Shown: in pieces, positions 54,826-62,513 of the stretch | Layout of the letters: the number at the start of each line of letters is the position of its first letter | How positions within the stretch are numbered: the first letter of the stretch is position 1 | NCBI RefSeq assembly: GCF_016722765.1 | Contig: NZ_JAEQND010000011.1 | Location: forward strand, 151,001-215,000 | Direction: 5' to 3' | DNA from: Ramlibacter alkalitolerans | GTDB taxonomy: Bacteria; Pseudomonadota; Gammaproteobacteria; Burkholderiales; Burkholderiaceae_C | Length of the DNA stretch: 64,000 nucleotides | Notes under the pieces: model-generated | What the model saw: only the letters and a program-made list of their open reading frames with translations | Told to the model about the DNA's origin: nothing | The model's database searches: none | Position numbers and translations under genes: made by a program

Positions 54826-55029
54826 TCAGCGCACCCGTTCGGGCGCGTGCCCCGGCCCCGGCTCCTTCACCGGGTACTGCGGCCCGCGCTCCTTCTCGAT
54901 CGGCGGCGCCTTCCTGTCCTGCTGCTGCGGCTTCGGCATCGGCGGCACCGGCTGCCGCTGCTGCTGTTGCTGTGCCTGCGGCTTGTCCGACGCCACCCTG
55001 GGCTGGAACTTCGTCTTGAACATCACCAT
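54826..55029 (-). CDS. Small Pro/Gln-rich protein of unknown function (67 aa)
   Basis: I do not recognise this gene. ATG 55029 has a perfect GAGGAG site upstream. The product is a hydrophilic, unstructured-looking protein with a QQQQQ run and repeated Pro-Lys/Gln (KPQAQQQQQRQPVPPMPKPQ), and a charged tail. No signal peptide or membrane helix is seen. It lies 10 bp after a second small hydrophilic gene in the same direction, so they are probably cotranscribed. Confidence 0.55.
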   Translation of the reverse strand: MVMFKTKFQPRVASDKPQAQQQQQRQPVPPMPKPQQQDRKAPPIEKERGPQYPVKEPGPGHAPERVR

Positions 55030-55039
55030 GGGCGGCTCC

Positions 55040-55228
55040 TCAATCCGGCGTCTGCACGAAGTTCGTGTGGCCGCCGACGCCCGGCTGCTTCGGCTCCTCG
55101 TGGGTCGGCTGGTCGGGCACCAGTTCGCGCTCATCCTCGCCCGCCTGCGGCTTGGGCTGCGGGATGCGGCCGCGCTCCGGTTGCGGATGCGCCAGCCCGT
55201 GGTCTATGGGGGTACGGTCTTCAGGCAT
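55040..55228 (-). CDS. Small hydrophilic protein of unknown function (62 aa)
   Basis: I do not recognise this gene. ATG 55228 has AAGGAAG just upstream. The product starts MPEDRTPIDHGLAHPQPERG and is rich in Pro, Glu, Gln and Gly with no hydrophobic core, and ends GVGGHTNFVQTPD. It has the same composition style as its downstream neighbour. It lies between the HAD gene and the 67-aa gene, all on the minus strand. Confidence 0.5.
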   Translation of the reverse strand: MPEDRTPIDHGLAHPQPERGRIPQPKPQAGEDERELVPDQPTHEEPKQPGVGGHTNFVQTPD

Positions 55229-55335
55229 CGCTCTTCCTTTCACGATGCCATGGTGCGCCGCGCGGCCGCCGGCGCGCTTAGGCAGGCTGCGCCGCCCTGC
55301 CTAGTCCGCCTGCGCCGCTGGCTGTCAGTGCCTGA

Positions 55336-56076
55336 CTACACCGCGGCCGGGCAGCCCAGCCGGTCCGCAAGGTCCAGCAGGTCGGCGCTGTGCAGGTCGT
55401 TCTCCGCCCTGGCCGCGACGTCCTTGGGCTGGTCGCGGCCGAATTCGAACGGCCGCTCGACGTACGCCGTGCGCAGGCCGCAGGCGCGGGCGGCCGCCAG
55501 GTCGTCGTGGTGGGCGGCGACCAGCATCACGCGATGCGGCGGCACGTCGAAGACCTTCGCGGCGCCGAGGTAGGTCGCCGGATCGGGTTTGTACGCGCGG
55601 AACACCTCGGCCGACAACACGCAATCCCAGGGCAGGCCCGCGCGCTTGGCCATGCGAGTGAGCAGTCCGAGGTTGCCGTTCGACAGCGTGCAGCAGATGT
55701 ATTTCGCCTTCAGCCGGCGCACGCCCTCCACCGAGTCCGGCCACGCGTCGAGCCGGTGCCAGACGCGATTGAGCTGCGCGCGAGCCGCATCCTCCAGGTG
55801 CGCCAGGCCGAACTGCGGCAGGATCGTGTCGAGGATGATGCGATGCAGGTCGTCGATCAGCGTCCAGCCCAGTTCGCCGGAACGCACCCGCGCCATCGCG
55901 GGCTGGTAGCCGGCGCGCCAGGCGCGCGCAAACGCAGCACCGTCGACCTGCGGATGCGCGTGCGCCATCTCGCGCACGATGCTGCCATGCCAGTCCACCA
56001 CCGTGCCGAAGACATCGAACAGGAGGACGTCGACGCTGCCGGCGTCGGCCCAGGGTGTCGCGGTGGCGGTCTGCAT
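55336..56076 (-). CDS. Haloacid dehalogenase type II-like hydrolase (246 aa)
   Basis: This is a HAD-superfamily hydrolase of the 2-haloacid dehalogenase class. The nucleophile is in DVLLFDVFGTVVDWHG, motif II in CCTLSNGNLG, and motifs III and IV in FRAYKPDPATYLGAAKVFDV and AAHHDDLAAARACGLRTAYV. Length and the FGTxxDW text favour a type II dehalogenase over phosphatases, though the substrate is uncertain. ATG 56076 is preferred to two upstream ones on length. It faces mlaD divergently. Confidence 0.83.
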   Translation of the reverse strand: MQTATATPWADAGSVDVLLFDVFGTVVDWHGSIVREMAHAHPQVDGAAFARAWRAGYQPAMARVRSGELGWTLIDDLHRIILDTILPQFGLAHLEDAARAQLNRVWHRLDAWPDSVEGVRRLKAKYICCTLSNGNLGLLTRMAKRAGLPWDCVLSAEVFRAYKPDPATYLGAAKVFDVPPHRVMLVAAHHDDLAAARACGLRTAYVERPFEFGRDQPKDVAARAENDLHSADLLDLADRLGCPAAV

Positions 56077-56161
56077 GCGCGCAGTGTAGGCTTGCGCCGG
56101 CGGGAACCAAAGTGTGCCTGTGCCGCTCCATCGGGCAGGCTGTCCGGCCAGGGAGCGCATC

Positions 56162-57151
56162 ATGCAAGCCAGCGCATTGTCCAGGGCGAGGTGGGCGTTC
56201 GCGCTCTCGCTCGCCGTCGTCGCCGCCGCGGCCGCGGCCGCCTACGCGGTCAACCTCGGGCGCTACGCCACCTACGAGATCCGCTCGCGCCAGCCGGTCT
56301 CGGGACTGATCCCCGGTGCGCCGGTGGAGTTCCACGGCGTCGAGGTCGGCGAGGTGCGCGAGGTGCGACTCACCGATGCCCACAACGTGCGGGTGCTGCT
56401 CGCGGTGCGCAAGGACACGCCGGTCAGCACCGCCACGGTGGCCACGATCACCGGGCGCGGGTTGGCCACGCGCGGCTTCACCGGCTACGTGCTGGTGAGC
56501 CTGGAGGACGGCGGCGGCCGCGCCGCACCGCTGGCGCCGAGCAAGGGTGGAGGGCACCCCGTCATCGCGAGCGCGCCGCCGCAGACGGTGAGCCTCGACA
56601 CCACCATCGGCGAGCTGAGCGAGAACGTGCAGCGGGTGACGGCGACGCTCGAGGGCATGCTGGACCGCGACACCGTGGCCTCGATGAAGCAGTCGCTGGC
56701 CCACCTCGAACAGGTCACGCGCACGCTGGCCGCCAACAACCAGCGCATCGAGAGCTTCCTGGCCAATGCGGAACGCGCCAGCGCCCGCATGCAGCCGCTG
56801 CTGCAATCGAGCGACGAGGTGCTGCGCACCATGCAGACCCGGATCCTGCCGCAGGCGCAGCAGACGCTCGTGCGGCTGGACGACCTGTCCACCTCCACCC
56901 GCCAGCGCATGGGCGTGATCCTCGACCACACCGAGCGCGCCAGCACGCAGCTGGAGCCGCTGCTGCAGTCCGGCAACGACACCGTGCGCTCGCTGCAACT
57001 GCAGCTGCTGCCCGAGGCCCAGCGTACATTGGCGCGCATGGAGCACCTTTCGAGCACCCTCGACGAAGCCGCGATCCGCATCCAGCGCAATCCCTCGGTG
57101 CTGTGGCGCGGCGCCCGCCCCGTGCCGGCCGGCCCGGGCGAGGCGCAATGA
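56162..57151 (+). CDS. MlaD-family (MCE) lipid transport protein (329 aa)
   Basis: MCE proteins bind lipids in the periplasm for ABC transport between membranes. One N-terminal helix (residues 8-28) is followed by an MCE domain (ASYEIRSRQPVSGLIPG-like text, GAPVEFHGVEVGEVREVRL). The C-terminal part is a long coiled coil with repeated LEPLLQS, LQPLLQS and LPQAQQTL text, giving a tunnel-like extension. ATG 56162 is preferred on the position of the helix. The usual partner permease MlaE and ATPase MlaF are not upstream; the divergent HAD gene is. It overlaps the next gene by 4 bp. Confidence 0.85.
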   Translation: MQASALSRARWAFALSLAVVAAAAAAAYAVNLGRYATYEIRSRQPVSGLIPGAPVEFHGVEVGEVREVRLTDAHNVRVLLAVRKDTPVSTATVATITGRGLATRGFTGYVLVSLEDGGGRAAPLAPSKGGGHPVIASAPPQTVSLDTTIGELSENVQRVTATLEGMLDRDTVASMKQSLAHLEQVTRTLAANNQRIESFLANAERASARMQPLLQSSDEVLRTMQTRILPQAQQTLVRLDDLSTSTRQRMGVILDHTERASTQLEPLLQSGNDTVRSLQLQLLPEAQRTLARMEHLSSTLDEAAIRIQRNPSVLWRGARPVPAGPGEAQ

Positions 57152-57750
57152 CGCGAGCGGGGCGGCGTGCCTTCGTGCAGACCTGCGCGGCCGCGGTGCT
57201 GGGCGGCTGCGCGCTGCCGGCCCCGGAACCGGTCGTCACCACCTCGCTGATCGACCAGCTGCCGGCGGACCTGCCGCACCCCGGGCGCGCGCCGCTCACG
57301 CTGCTGGTGCTGGCGCCGCAGGCGCGGCCCGCCTACGACACGCCCCGCATGGCCTACAGCCTGCGGCCGCACCACCTCGCGTACTACAGCCGCAACGCGT
57401 GGGCCGAATCGCCGCCGCAGATGCTCAAGCCGCTGCTGGTGCGCGCGCTGGAAGCGACGGGCCGGTTCCAGGCGGTGCTGGTGCCGCCCCATGCCGGTGC
57501 GTCCACGCACTCGCTGCAGGTCGACGTGCTGGAATTGCTGCAGGACTTCGAAACGCAGCCGCCGGTGCTGCGCGTCGTGCTGCATGCGCAGCTCGCGGAT
57601 GCGGCGCAGCGGGTGCTCGCATCGCGCGAGTTCGTCGCGCGGCAGCCGCTGGCCGAAGCCTCGCCGGCAGGCGGGGTGCGCGCGGCCAACGAAGCGATGG
57701 CCCGCGTGGTGCGCGAGCTTGCGGTGTTCGTGGTGGAACAGGCGCGCTAG
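57148..57750 (+). CDS. ABC-type transport auxiliary lipoprotein, PqiC-like (200 aa)
   Basis: This is a periplasmic lipoprotein that works with MCE systems. A twin-charged N-terminus leads to the lipobox (AAAVLGGC), with the mature protein starting CALPAPEPVV. The ABC_trans_aux domain phrases YYSRNAWAESPPQMLKPLL and VDVLELLQDFE are visible. The ATG is in an ATGA overlap with the MlaD gene, so both act together. The rest of the transporter must be elsewhere. Confidence 0.82.
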   Translation: MTRAGRRAFVQTCAAAVLGGCALPAPEPVVTTSLIDQLPADLPHPGRAPLTLLVLAPQARPAYDTPRMAYSLRPHHLAYYSRNAWAESPPQMLKPLLVRALEATGRFQAVLVPPHAGASTHSLQVDVLELLQDFETQPPVLRVVLHAQLADAAQRVLASREFVARQPLAEASPAGGVRAANEAMARVVRELAVFVVEQAR

Positions 57751-57765
57751 GCGGCGCGCAGCGTG

Positions 57766-58473
57766 CTACGCGGCCAGCGCTTGCAGCGTCGCATCGGCGC
57801 GTTGCCGGTCGGCCAGGCGATAGCCGACGCCACGCACCGTTTCGATCGCCGCGTGGTGGAGCTTCTGGCGCAGGTGGTGGACGTGCACGTGCAAGGCGGT
57901 GACGCCGGGGGCGCCGTCGCCGGCGTCGTGCAGCAAGCCCGTCGCAGGCACGGCCTGCGGGAACGAACGCGCGAGGCACAGGAGGATGTCGAACTCCACG
58001 CGCGTGAGCACCACCAGTCGGCCGCGGTAGTGGCAGACACGCTGGACCGGATCGAGCTCCAGTTCGCCGGGGCCGGGCGCGCCATCGGCAGGCGCCCGGC
58101 GCCGGAACACCTCGCCCACCAGGGCTTGCAGCTCGCGCAGGTCGAACGGTTTCATGACGAACTGGTCGGCGCCGGCTTCGAGCAGGTGCAGGCGCGCGTC
58201 GATATCGTGCCGGCCGGTGATCACCACGACGGGCGGGCGCGCCTGCGTGGCGTCGCCGCCGCGCAGTTGCCGCAGCAGCGCCTCGCCGTCGTGGCTGCCC
58301 AGGCTCAGGTCGAGGAAGACGAGGTCGTAGTGCTGCGCGCTCAGCGCGTCCCACGCGGAGGCAGCTTGCTGCCGCACGGCAGCCGCCGCACCCAGCTTGA
58401 GCAGCATTCCGCCCAGGACGACGGCCGTGACCGGGTCGTCCTCGACGATCAGCACCTGTTTTCCGTCCAGCAT
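57766..58473 (-). CDS. OmpR-family response regulator (235 aa)
   Basis: The receiver domain has E11-D12-D13, phospho-acceptor D55 in LVFLDLSLGS, T86 and K108, so it should be phosphorylated. The C-terminal winged helix is complete (LVVLTRVEFDILLCLARSFP, LHVHVHHLRQKLHHAAIETV, RGVGYRLADR). No sensor kinase is adjacent, so its partner lies elsewhere. ATG 58473 is preferred over one ten codons earlier. It converges on the lipoprotein gene after 15 bp. Confidence 0.88.
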   Translation of the reverse strand: MLDGKQVLIVEDDPVTAVVLGGMLLKLGAAAAVRQQAASAWDALSAQHYDLVFLDLSLGSHDGEALLRQLRGGDATQARPPVVVITGRHDIDARLHLLEAGADQFVMKPFDLRELQALVGEVFRRRAPADGAPGPGELELDPVQRVCHYRGRLVVLTRVEFDILLCLARSFPQAVPATGLLHDAGDGAPGVTALHVHVHHLRQKLHHAAIETVRGVGYRLADRQRADATLQALAA

Positions 58474-58573
58474 TCTCTCGCGCGGGCGCCCGAAGGCGTG
58501 CATCCCTCCGGAATGGCAACGAATCAGTATAGGTGGCGCTTCGGCGCGCGACGCCGTGGCTTGCGGCCCGCCG

Positions 58574-59137
58574 TCAGGCTCCGGGAAGCATCTTGCGCAA
58601 GGTGTGGTCCTTGAGCACCAGGTGGTGGCGCAGGGCCGCCGCGGCGTGCAGGGCGATGAGCGCCGCGAAGGCGTATCCGAGCCAGCGGTGCACGTCGATG
58701 AGCGTGCGGAACAGGTGCTCGTCGGGCCCGATCAGGTCCGGCGCATCGAGCCAGGAGAAGATGGGCGTCGGGTAGCCGCCGGCGGACGACATGAGCCAGC
58801 CGGTCAGCGGCAGCGCGAACATCAGGGCATACAGCCACAGGTGGACGAAAAGCGCGCTGACCTGCTGCCATGCGGGCAGACCATCGACAAAACGGGGTAA
58901 CGCATTCGTCAGGCGCCAGGCCACGCGGGCCAGCGCCGCGGCCAGCGCGCTCATGCCCAGGGCCTTGTGCACCAGGATGAGGGTGATCTTCTCGCGGTCG
59001 TAGCCAACATCGGGAAGCCGCACCATGTAGATTCCCAGGCCGACCAGGCCGACCAGCAGCGCCGCCATGCCCCAGTGCAGGAGGATCGCGATCCAGCCAT
59101 AGCGTTCGGCGGTGTTGGCAAGCGGCGGGCTGCCCAT
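58574..59137 (-). CDS. Cytochrome b561 family protein (187 aa)
   Basis: This is a four-helix di-heme membrane cytochrome that moves electrons between periplasm and cytoplasm or from quinol. The helices are at about residues 12-35, 52-70, 93-115 and 150-170. Heme-ligating histidines are likely in ILLHWGMAALLVG, LVHKALGMSAL, IDVHRWLGYAF and LIALHAAAALRHH. The ATG is set by a normal b561 length. An upstream terminator separates it from the TRAP genes, so it has its own promoter. Confidence 0.86.
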   Translation of the reverse strand: MGSPPLANTAERYGWIAILLHWGMAALLVGLVGLGIYMVRLPDVGYDREKITLILVHKALGMSALAAALARVAWRLTNALPRFVDGLPAWQQVSALFVHLWLYALMFALPLTGWLMSSAGGYPTPIFSWLDAPDLIGPDEHLFRTLIDVHRWLGYAFAALIALHAAAALRHHLVLKDHTLRKMLPGA

Positions 59138-59162
59138 GCCGCCAGTATGGTGCAGCGCGGGC

Positions 59163-59195
59163 AAAAAGGCCCCGGCGGCTCTGCCGACCGGGGCC
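59163..59195 (-). terminator. Intrinsic terminator for the TRAP operon
   Basis: On the minus strand GGGCCCCGGTC, loop, GCCGGGGCC is followed by TTTTT. It lies about 100 bp after the dctM stop and just before the cytochrome b561 gene, so it ends the TRAP transcript. Confidence 0.8.
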
Positions 59196-59295
59196 CAACC
59201 ACCCTTTCCCGAGGTGGAGGAGACAACTTGCACAAGCCGCGTGCCCTCGGCCTGTCGAAAGATATGAAGCAGGTTTCGGGCCAGCTCTACGCGGC

Positions 59296-60621
59296 TTACC
59301 AGCCGATTGCCTTGGGCAACCAGGTGGCGATGGCCGGGAACGAGAACACCAGCACGATCCCGAGCAGTTGCAGCCCCACGAAGGGGACGACGCCCGTGTA
59401 GATGTGGCGGGTGCTGATTTCCGGCGGCGCGACGCCGCGCAGGAAGAACAGCGCCCAGCCGAAGGGCGGCGTGAGGAAGGAGGACTGCAGGTTGACCGTG
59501 ATCAGCATCGCCAGCCACACCATGTCGACGCCGGCGGCGGCGAAGATCGGCAGGAACAGGGGCACGGCGATGTAGCTGATCTCGATCCACTCGATGAAGA
59601 AACCGAGCACGAAGATCAGCCCCATGAGGAACCACACCGCCATCGCGATGCCGCCGGGCAGGAGCTTGAACAGGTCCTCGATCAGCAGTTCGCCTTGCAG
59701 GCCGCGGAACGCGAGGCTGAAGACCTGGGAGCAGATCAGGATGAACAGCACCATCGCCGAGGTGCGCATGGTGCTGCGCATCACCTCGCGCAGCACCTCC
59801 ATGCTCAGCCGGCGCGCGGCGGCCACGACGATGATCGAGCCCAGTGCGCCCATCGACGCCGCCTCCGTCGGCGCGGCGACGCCTGCGATGATCGAACCCA
59901 GCACGGCCAGCACCAGCGCGAGCGGCGGCAGCGCCACCTTCACCACGCGGCCCCAGAGCACGTAGCGGGTGAGCGAGTCGCGCTCCGCCTTCGGCACCGG
60001 CGGCATCGACTGCGGGCGGAACACCCCGTTGAAGACGATCCAGAGGATGTAGAGGCCGGCGAGCATCAGGCCCGGCAGGACGGCCGCCGCGAACAGCGTG
60101 CCGACCGAGAGCTGCATGATGTCGGACAGCAGGATCAGCACCAGGCTGGGCGGGATGATCTGCCCCAGCGTGCCCGAGGCGCAGATCGCACCGCAGGAAA
60201 TCGCCGGGTCGTAGCCGCGCCGCAGCAGGGTCGGCAGCGTGAGCAGCCCCAGCGTGATCACGGTGGCCCCCACGATCCCCGTGGTCGCGCCCATGAGCAC
60301 GCCGACGAGGACGATGCCCAGGGCCATGCCGCCATGCAGGCCGCCGGCGAGGTGGCCGATCACGTCCAGCAGGTCCTCGGCCAGGCGCGACTTCTCCAGC
60401 ATGACGCCCATGAACACGAACAGCGGGATCGCCAGCCACTGGTAGTTGGCCACCACGCCGTAGATGCGGGCCGGCAGCAGGTTGAACAGGCTCTCGCCGA
60501 AACCGAGGAAGCCGAAGAAGAAGCCGCTGGCGGCCAGCGTGATGCCCACGGGCACGCCGACCAGCAGCAGCCCGAAGAAGCCGATCAGCAGGCCGATGGC
60601 CAGCATCTCGTTCATGCTCAT
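59296..60621 (-). CDS. dctM: TRAP transporter large permease DctM (441 aa)
   Basis: DctM is the large membrane subunit of a TRAP importer and carries the ion-coupled transport. About 12 helices are seen, beginning IGLLIGFFGLLLVGVPVGIT. Family phrases GCAICASGTLGQIIPPSLVL-like (GAICASGTLGQIIPPSLVLI) and GVAAPTEAASMGALGSIIVV are present. The ATG is in an ATGA overlap with dctQ. An insertion around FIEWIEISYIAVPLFLPIFA is typical of the group for keto acids or aromatic acids. Confidence 0.93.
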   Translation of the reverse strand: MSMNEMLAIGLLIGFFGLLLVGVPVGITLAASGFFFGFLGFGESLFNLLPARIYGVVANYQWLAIPLFVFMGVMLEKSRLAEDLLDVIGHLAGGLHGGMALGIVLVGVLMGATTGIVGATVITLGLLTLPTLLRRGYDPAISCGAICASGTLGQIIPPSLVLILLSDIMQLSVGTLFAAAVLPGLMLAGLYILWIVFNGVFRPQSMPPVPKAERDSLTRYVLWGRVVKVALPPLALVLAVLGSIIAGVAAPTEAASMGALGSIIVVAAARRLSMEVLREVMRSTMRTSAMVLFILICSQVFSLAFRGLQGELLIEDLFKLLPGGIAMAVWFLMGLIFVLGFFIEWIEISYIAVPLFLPIFAAAGVDMVWLAMLITVNLQSSFLTPPFGWALFFLRGVAPPEISTRHIYTGVVPFVGLQLLGIVLVFSFPAIATWLPKAIGW

Positions 60622-61166
60622 CGCGCGGCCCTCTTCCAGCGCAGCGCCGCGTGCACGGCCTGGGCCGCAGCCTGCAGGGCGAACAGCGCGAAGCCGGCCG
60701 GAATCAGCGCCTTGAGCAGCCAGCGGTGCGTGAGCCCGCCCGGATCGGCGGAGATTTCGTTGACCGCATACGACTGCGCCACGAAGCGCAGCGAATACCG
60801 GATCACCAGGATGGCGAAGACCATCGCCAGCAGCGCCGAGAACACGTCGACCAGCGCCTGCGTGCGCGGTGGGTACTTCGCATAGAAGATGTCCACCCGG
60901 ACGTGGTCGCCCTTCTGCAGGGCGTAGGTCATTCCCGCCAGCACCAGCGGCGCGAGCAGGTGCCATTCGAGTTCCTGCGCCCACACCGAGCCGATGCTGA
61001 AGGCATAGCGCAGGAGCACGTCGGTGGCCATCAGCAGCACGACGGCGAGCGTGAGCCAGGCGGCGCCGCGGCCGACCGCATCGATGCCGCGTTCGATGCC
61101 GCGCACCAGGACTTCCGCGCCGCTCGCGCGGGGTGGCGGCGTGCCGCCGGAGTGCATTCCCCGCAT
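60618..61166 (-). CDS. dctQ: TRAP transporter small permease DctQ (182 aa)
   Basis: DctQ is the small membrane subunit. Four helices are visible (about residues 33-55, 68-85, 106-130 and 148-175), with GSVWAQELEWHLLAPLVLAG as the DctQ motif. The N-terminal 20 residues are hydrophilic and may be a start-site extension; an ATG at 61157 is possible. It starts four bases after dctP ends and overlaps dctM by 4 bp. Confidence 0.88.
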   Translation of the reverse strand: MRGMHSGGTPPPRASGAEVLVRGIERGIDAVGRGAAWLTLAVVLLMATDVLLRYAFSIGSVWAQELEWHLLAPLVLAGMTYALQKGDHVRVDIFYAKYPPRTQALVDVFSALLAMVFAILVIRYSLRFVAQSYAVNEISADPGGLTHRWLLKALIPAGFALFALQAAAQAVHAALRWKRAAR

Positions 61167-61170
61167 GGGC

Positions 61171-62271
61171 TCAGGCGCCGAGGATCTTGGCGTGGTACGG
61201 GCCTTCGCTGTAGCCCGCCCACGCCTCGTACTTCTTCTTGTACCCCATGTAGGAGTCGTGCACCTTCTTCGTGAGCGGGTCCTTGGCGCTCGCCTCCGCC
61301 AGCACCTGGTTGGTCACCTCGTGCAGGCGGCGGACCACCTCGTCCGGCAAGGGGCGGGCGATCACGCCCTGGTTCTTCACCAGGTCCTCCATCGCTTCCG
61401 CGTTGGTGCGCTGGCACCACGCCTCGCTGATCACGTTGCAGGCCGCCGCGGCGTTCTCGACGATCGCCTGCAGGTCCTTGGGCAGCTTGGCCCACGCGGC
61501 CTTGTTGACCAGGAGTTCGGAGACGGTGGCGGTCTCGTGCCAGCCGGTCGTGTAGTAGTACTTGGCGGCCTTGTGCAGGCCCAGCTTGCGATCCTGGAAG
61601 GGGCCGACGAATTCCGCCGCGTCGATCACGCCGCGCTCGAGCGCGGGAAAGATCTCGCCGCCGGGCAACAGCTTCACATCCACGCCCAGCGCCGCATAGA
61701 CGCGCCCCGCCAGCCCGGGGATGCGCATCTTCAGGCCCTTGAGGTCGTTGACGTTGCGGATCTCCTTCTTGAACCAGCCGGTCATCTGCACGCCGGTATT
61801 GCCGCAGGGCATGGCCACCAGCCCGAAGGGCGCATAGACTTCATTCCACAGCTGCTGGCCGCCGCCGTCGTACAGCCAGCCGTTGATGCCCTGGAAGTTC
61901 AGGCCGAAGGGCACGGCGCAGAAGTACTGCGCGGCGAAGGTCTTGCCGGTCCAGAAGTAGCTGTTGGCGTGGTTCATCTCCACGGTGCCGGCACGCACCG
62001 CATCGAAGCCTTCCAGCGCGGGGATCAGCTCGCCGGCGCCGAACACCTGGATGCGCAGCCGCCCGTTGGACATGGCGTTGATGCGCGCGGCCAGGTCGGT
62101 GGCGCTGCCCGGGCCCTCCATGTAGAAGGGCGAGCCCTTTCCGTAGGCGCTCGTCATCTTCCAGGAGAAGTTCTGCTGCGCCCGGGCGACCATCGGCACG
62201 CCCAGCGCCGCGCCGGCGGCGGCGGCCGTGATCGAACCCTTGGCAAGCAGGCTGCGTCGCGTGGTAGTCAT
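61171..62271 (-). CDS. dctP: TRAP transporter solute-binding protein DctP (366 aa)
   Basis: DctP binds the substrate in the periplasm. A twin-arginine-like signal peptide (TTTRRSLLAKGSITAAAAGA) is seen. The DctP domain includes the substrate-binding arginine region LKGLKMRIPGLAGRVYAALG and NVNDLKG. The subfamily resembles TakP/alpha-keto acid binders (sequence WYDGGGQQLWNE-like), but the ligand is not certain. It opens the dctPQM operon. Confidence 0.92.
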   Translation of the reverse strand: MTTTRRSLLAKGSITAAAAGAALGVPMVARAQQNFSWKMTSAYGKGSPFYMEGPGSATDLAARINAMSNGRLRIQVFGAGELIPALEGFDAVRAGTVEMNHANSYFWTGKTFAAQYFCAVPFGLNFQGINGWLYDGGGQQLWNEVYAPFGLVAMPCGNTGVQMTGWFKKEIRNVNDLKGLKMRIPGLAGRVYAALGVDVKLLPGGEIFPALERGVIDAAEFVGPFQDRKLGLHKAAKYYYTTGWHETATVSELLVNKAAWAKLPKDLQAIVENAAAACNVISEAWCQRTNAEAMEDLVKNQGVIARPLPDEVVRRLHEVTNQVLAEASAKDPLTKKVHDSYMGYKKKYEAWAGYSEGPYHAKILGA

Positions 62272-62513
62272 GGCTTCGTGGTCCTCGAAGGGCAGCGTGC
62301 CCGCTGCCGGTGCACGAGCACGGCGCTACGAGGGTTGGCATGCATACGCTGTGCCATCCACTCTTGAAGCACCATGCGCCTGGGCGTGCATTCCTGCACG
62401 CGCCACGCGCACTATCGAACCGACACAAGCGAAGGTGCTACCGGGTAAACGCGAGCGGCTGCTGCGTTTCGCTGCTGCGGTGCGTCAAGCGCCGGTGAGC
62501 ACGCGAGCGCCGC

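Noticed and set aside
57425..58519. A 364-aa minus-strand frame over the lipoprotein and response regulator
   Set aside because: It is Arg/Pro-rich throughout and overlaps two well-supported genes in other frames.
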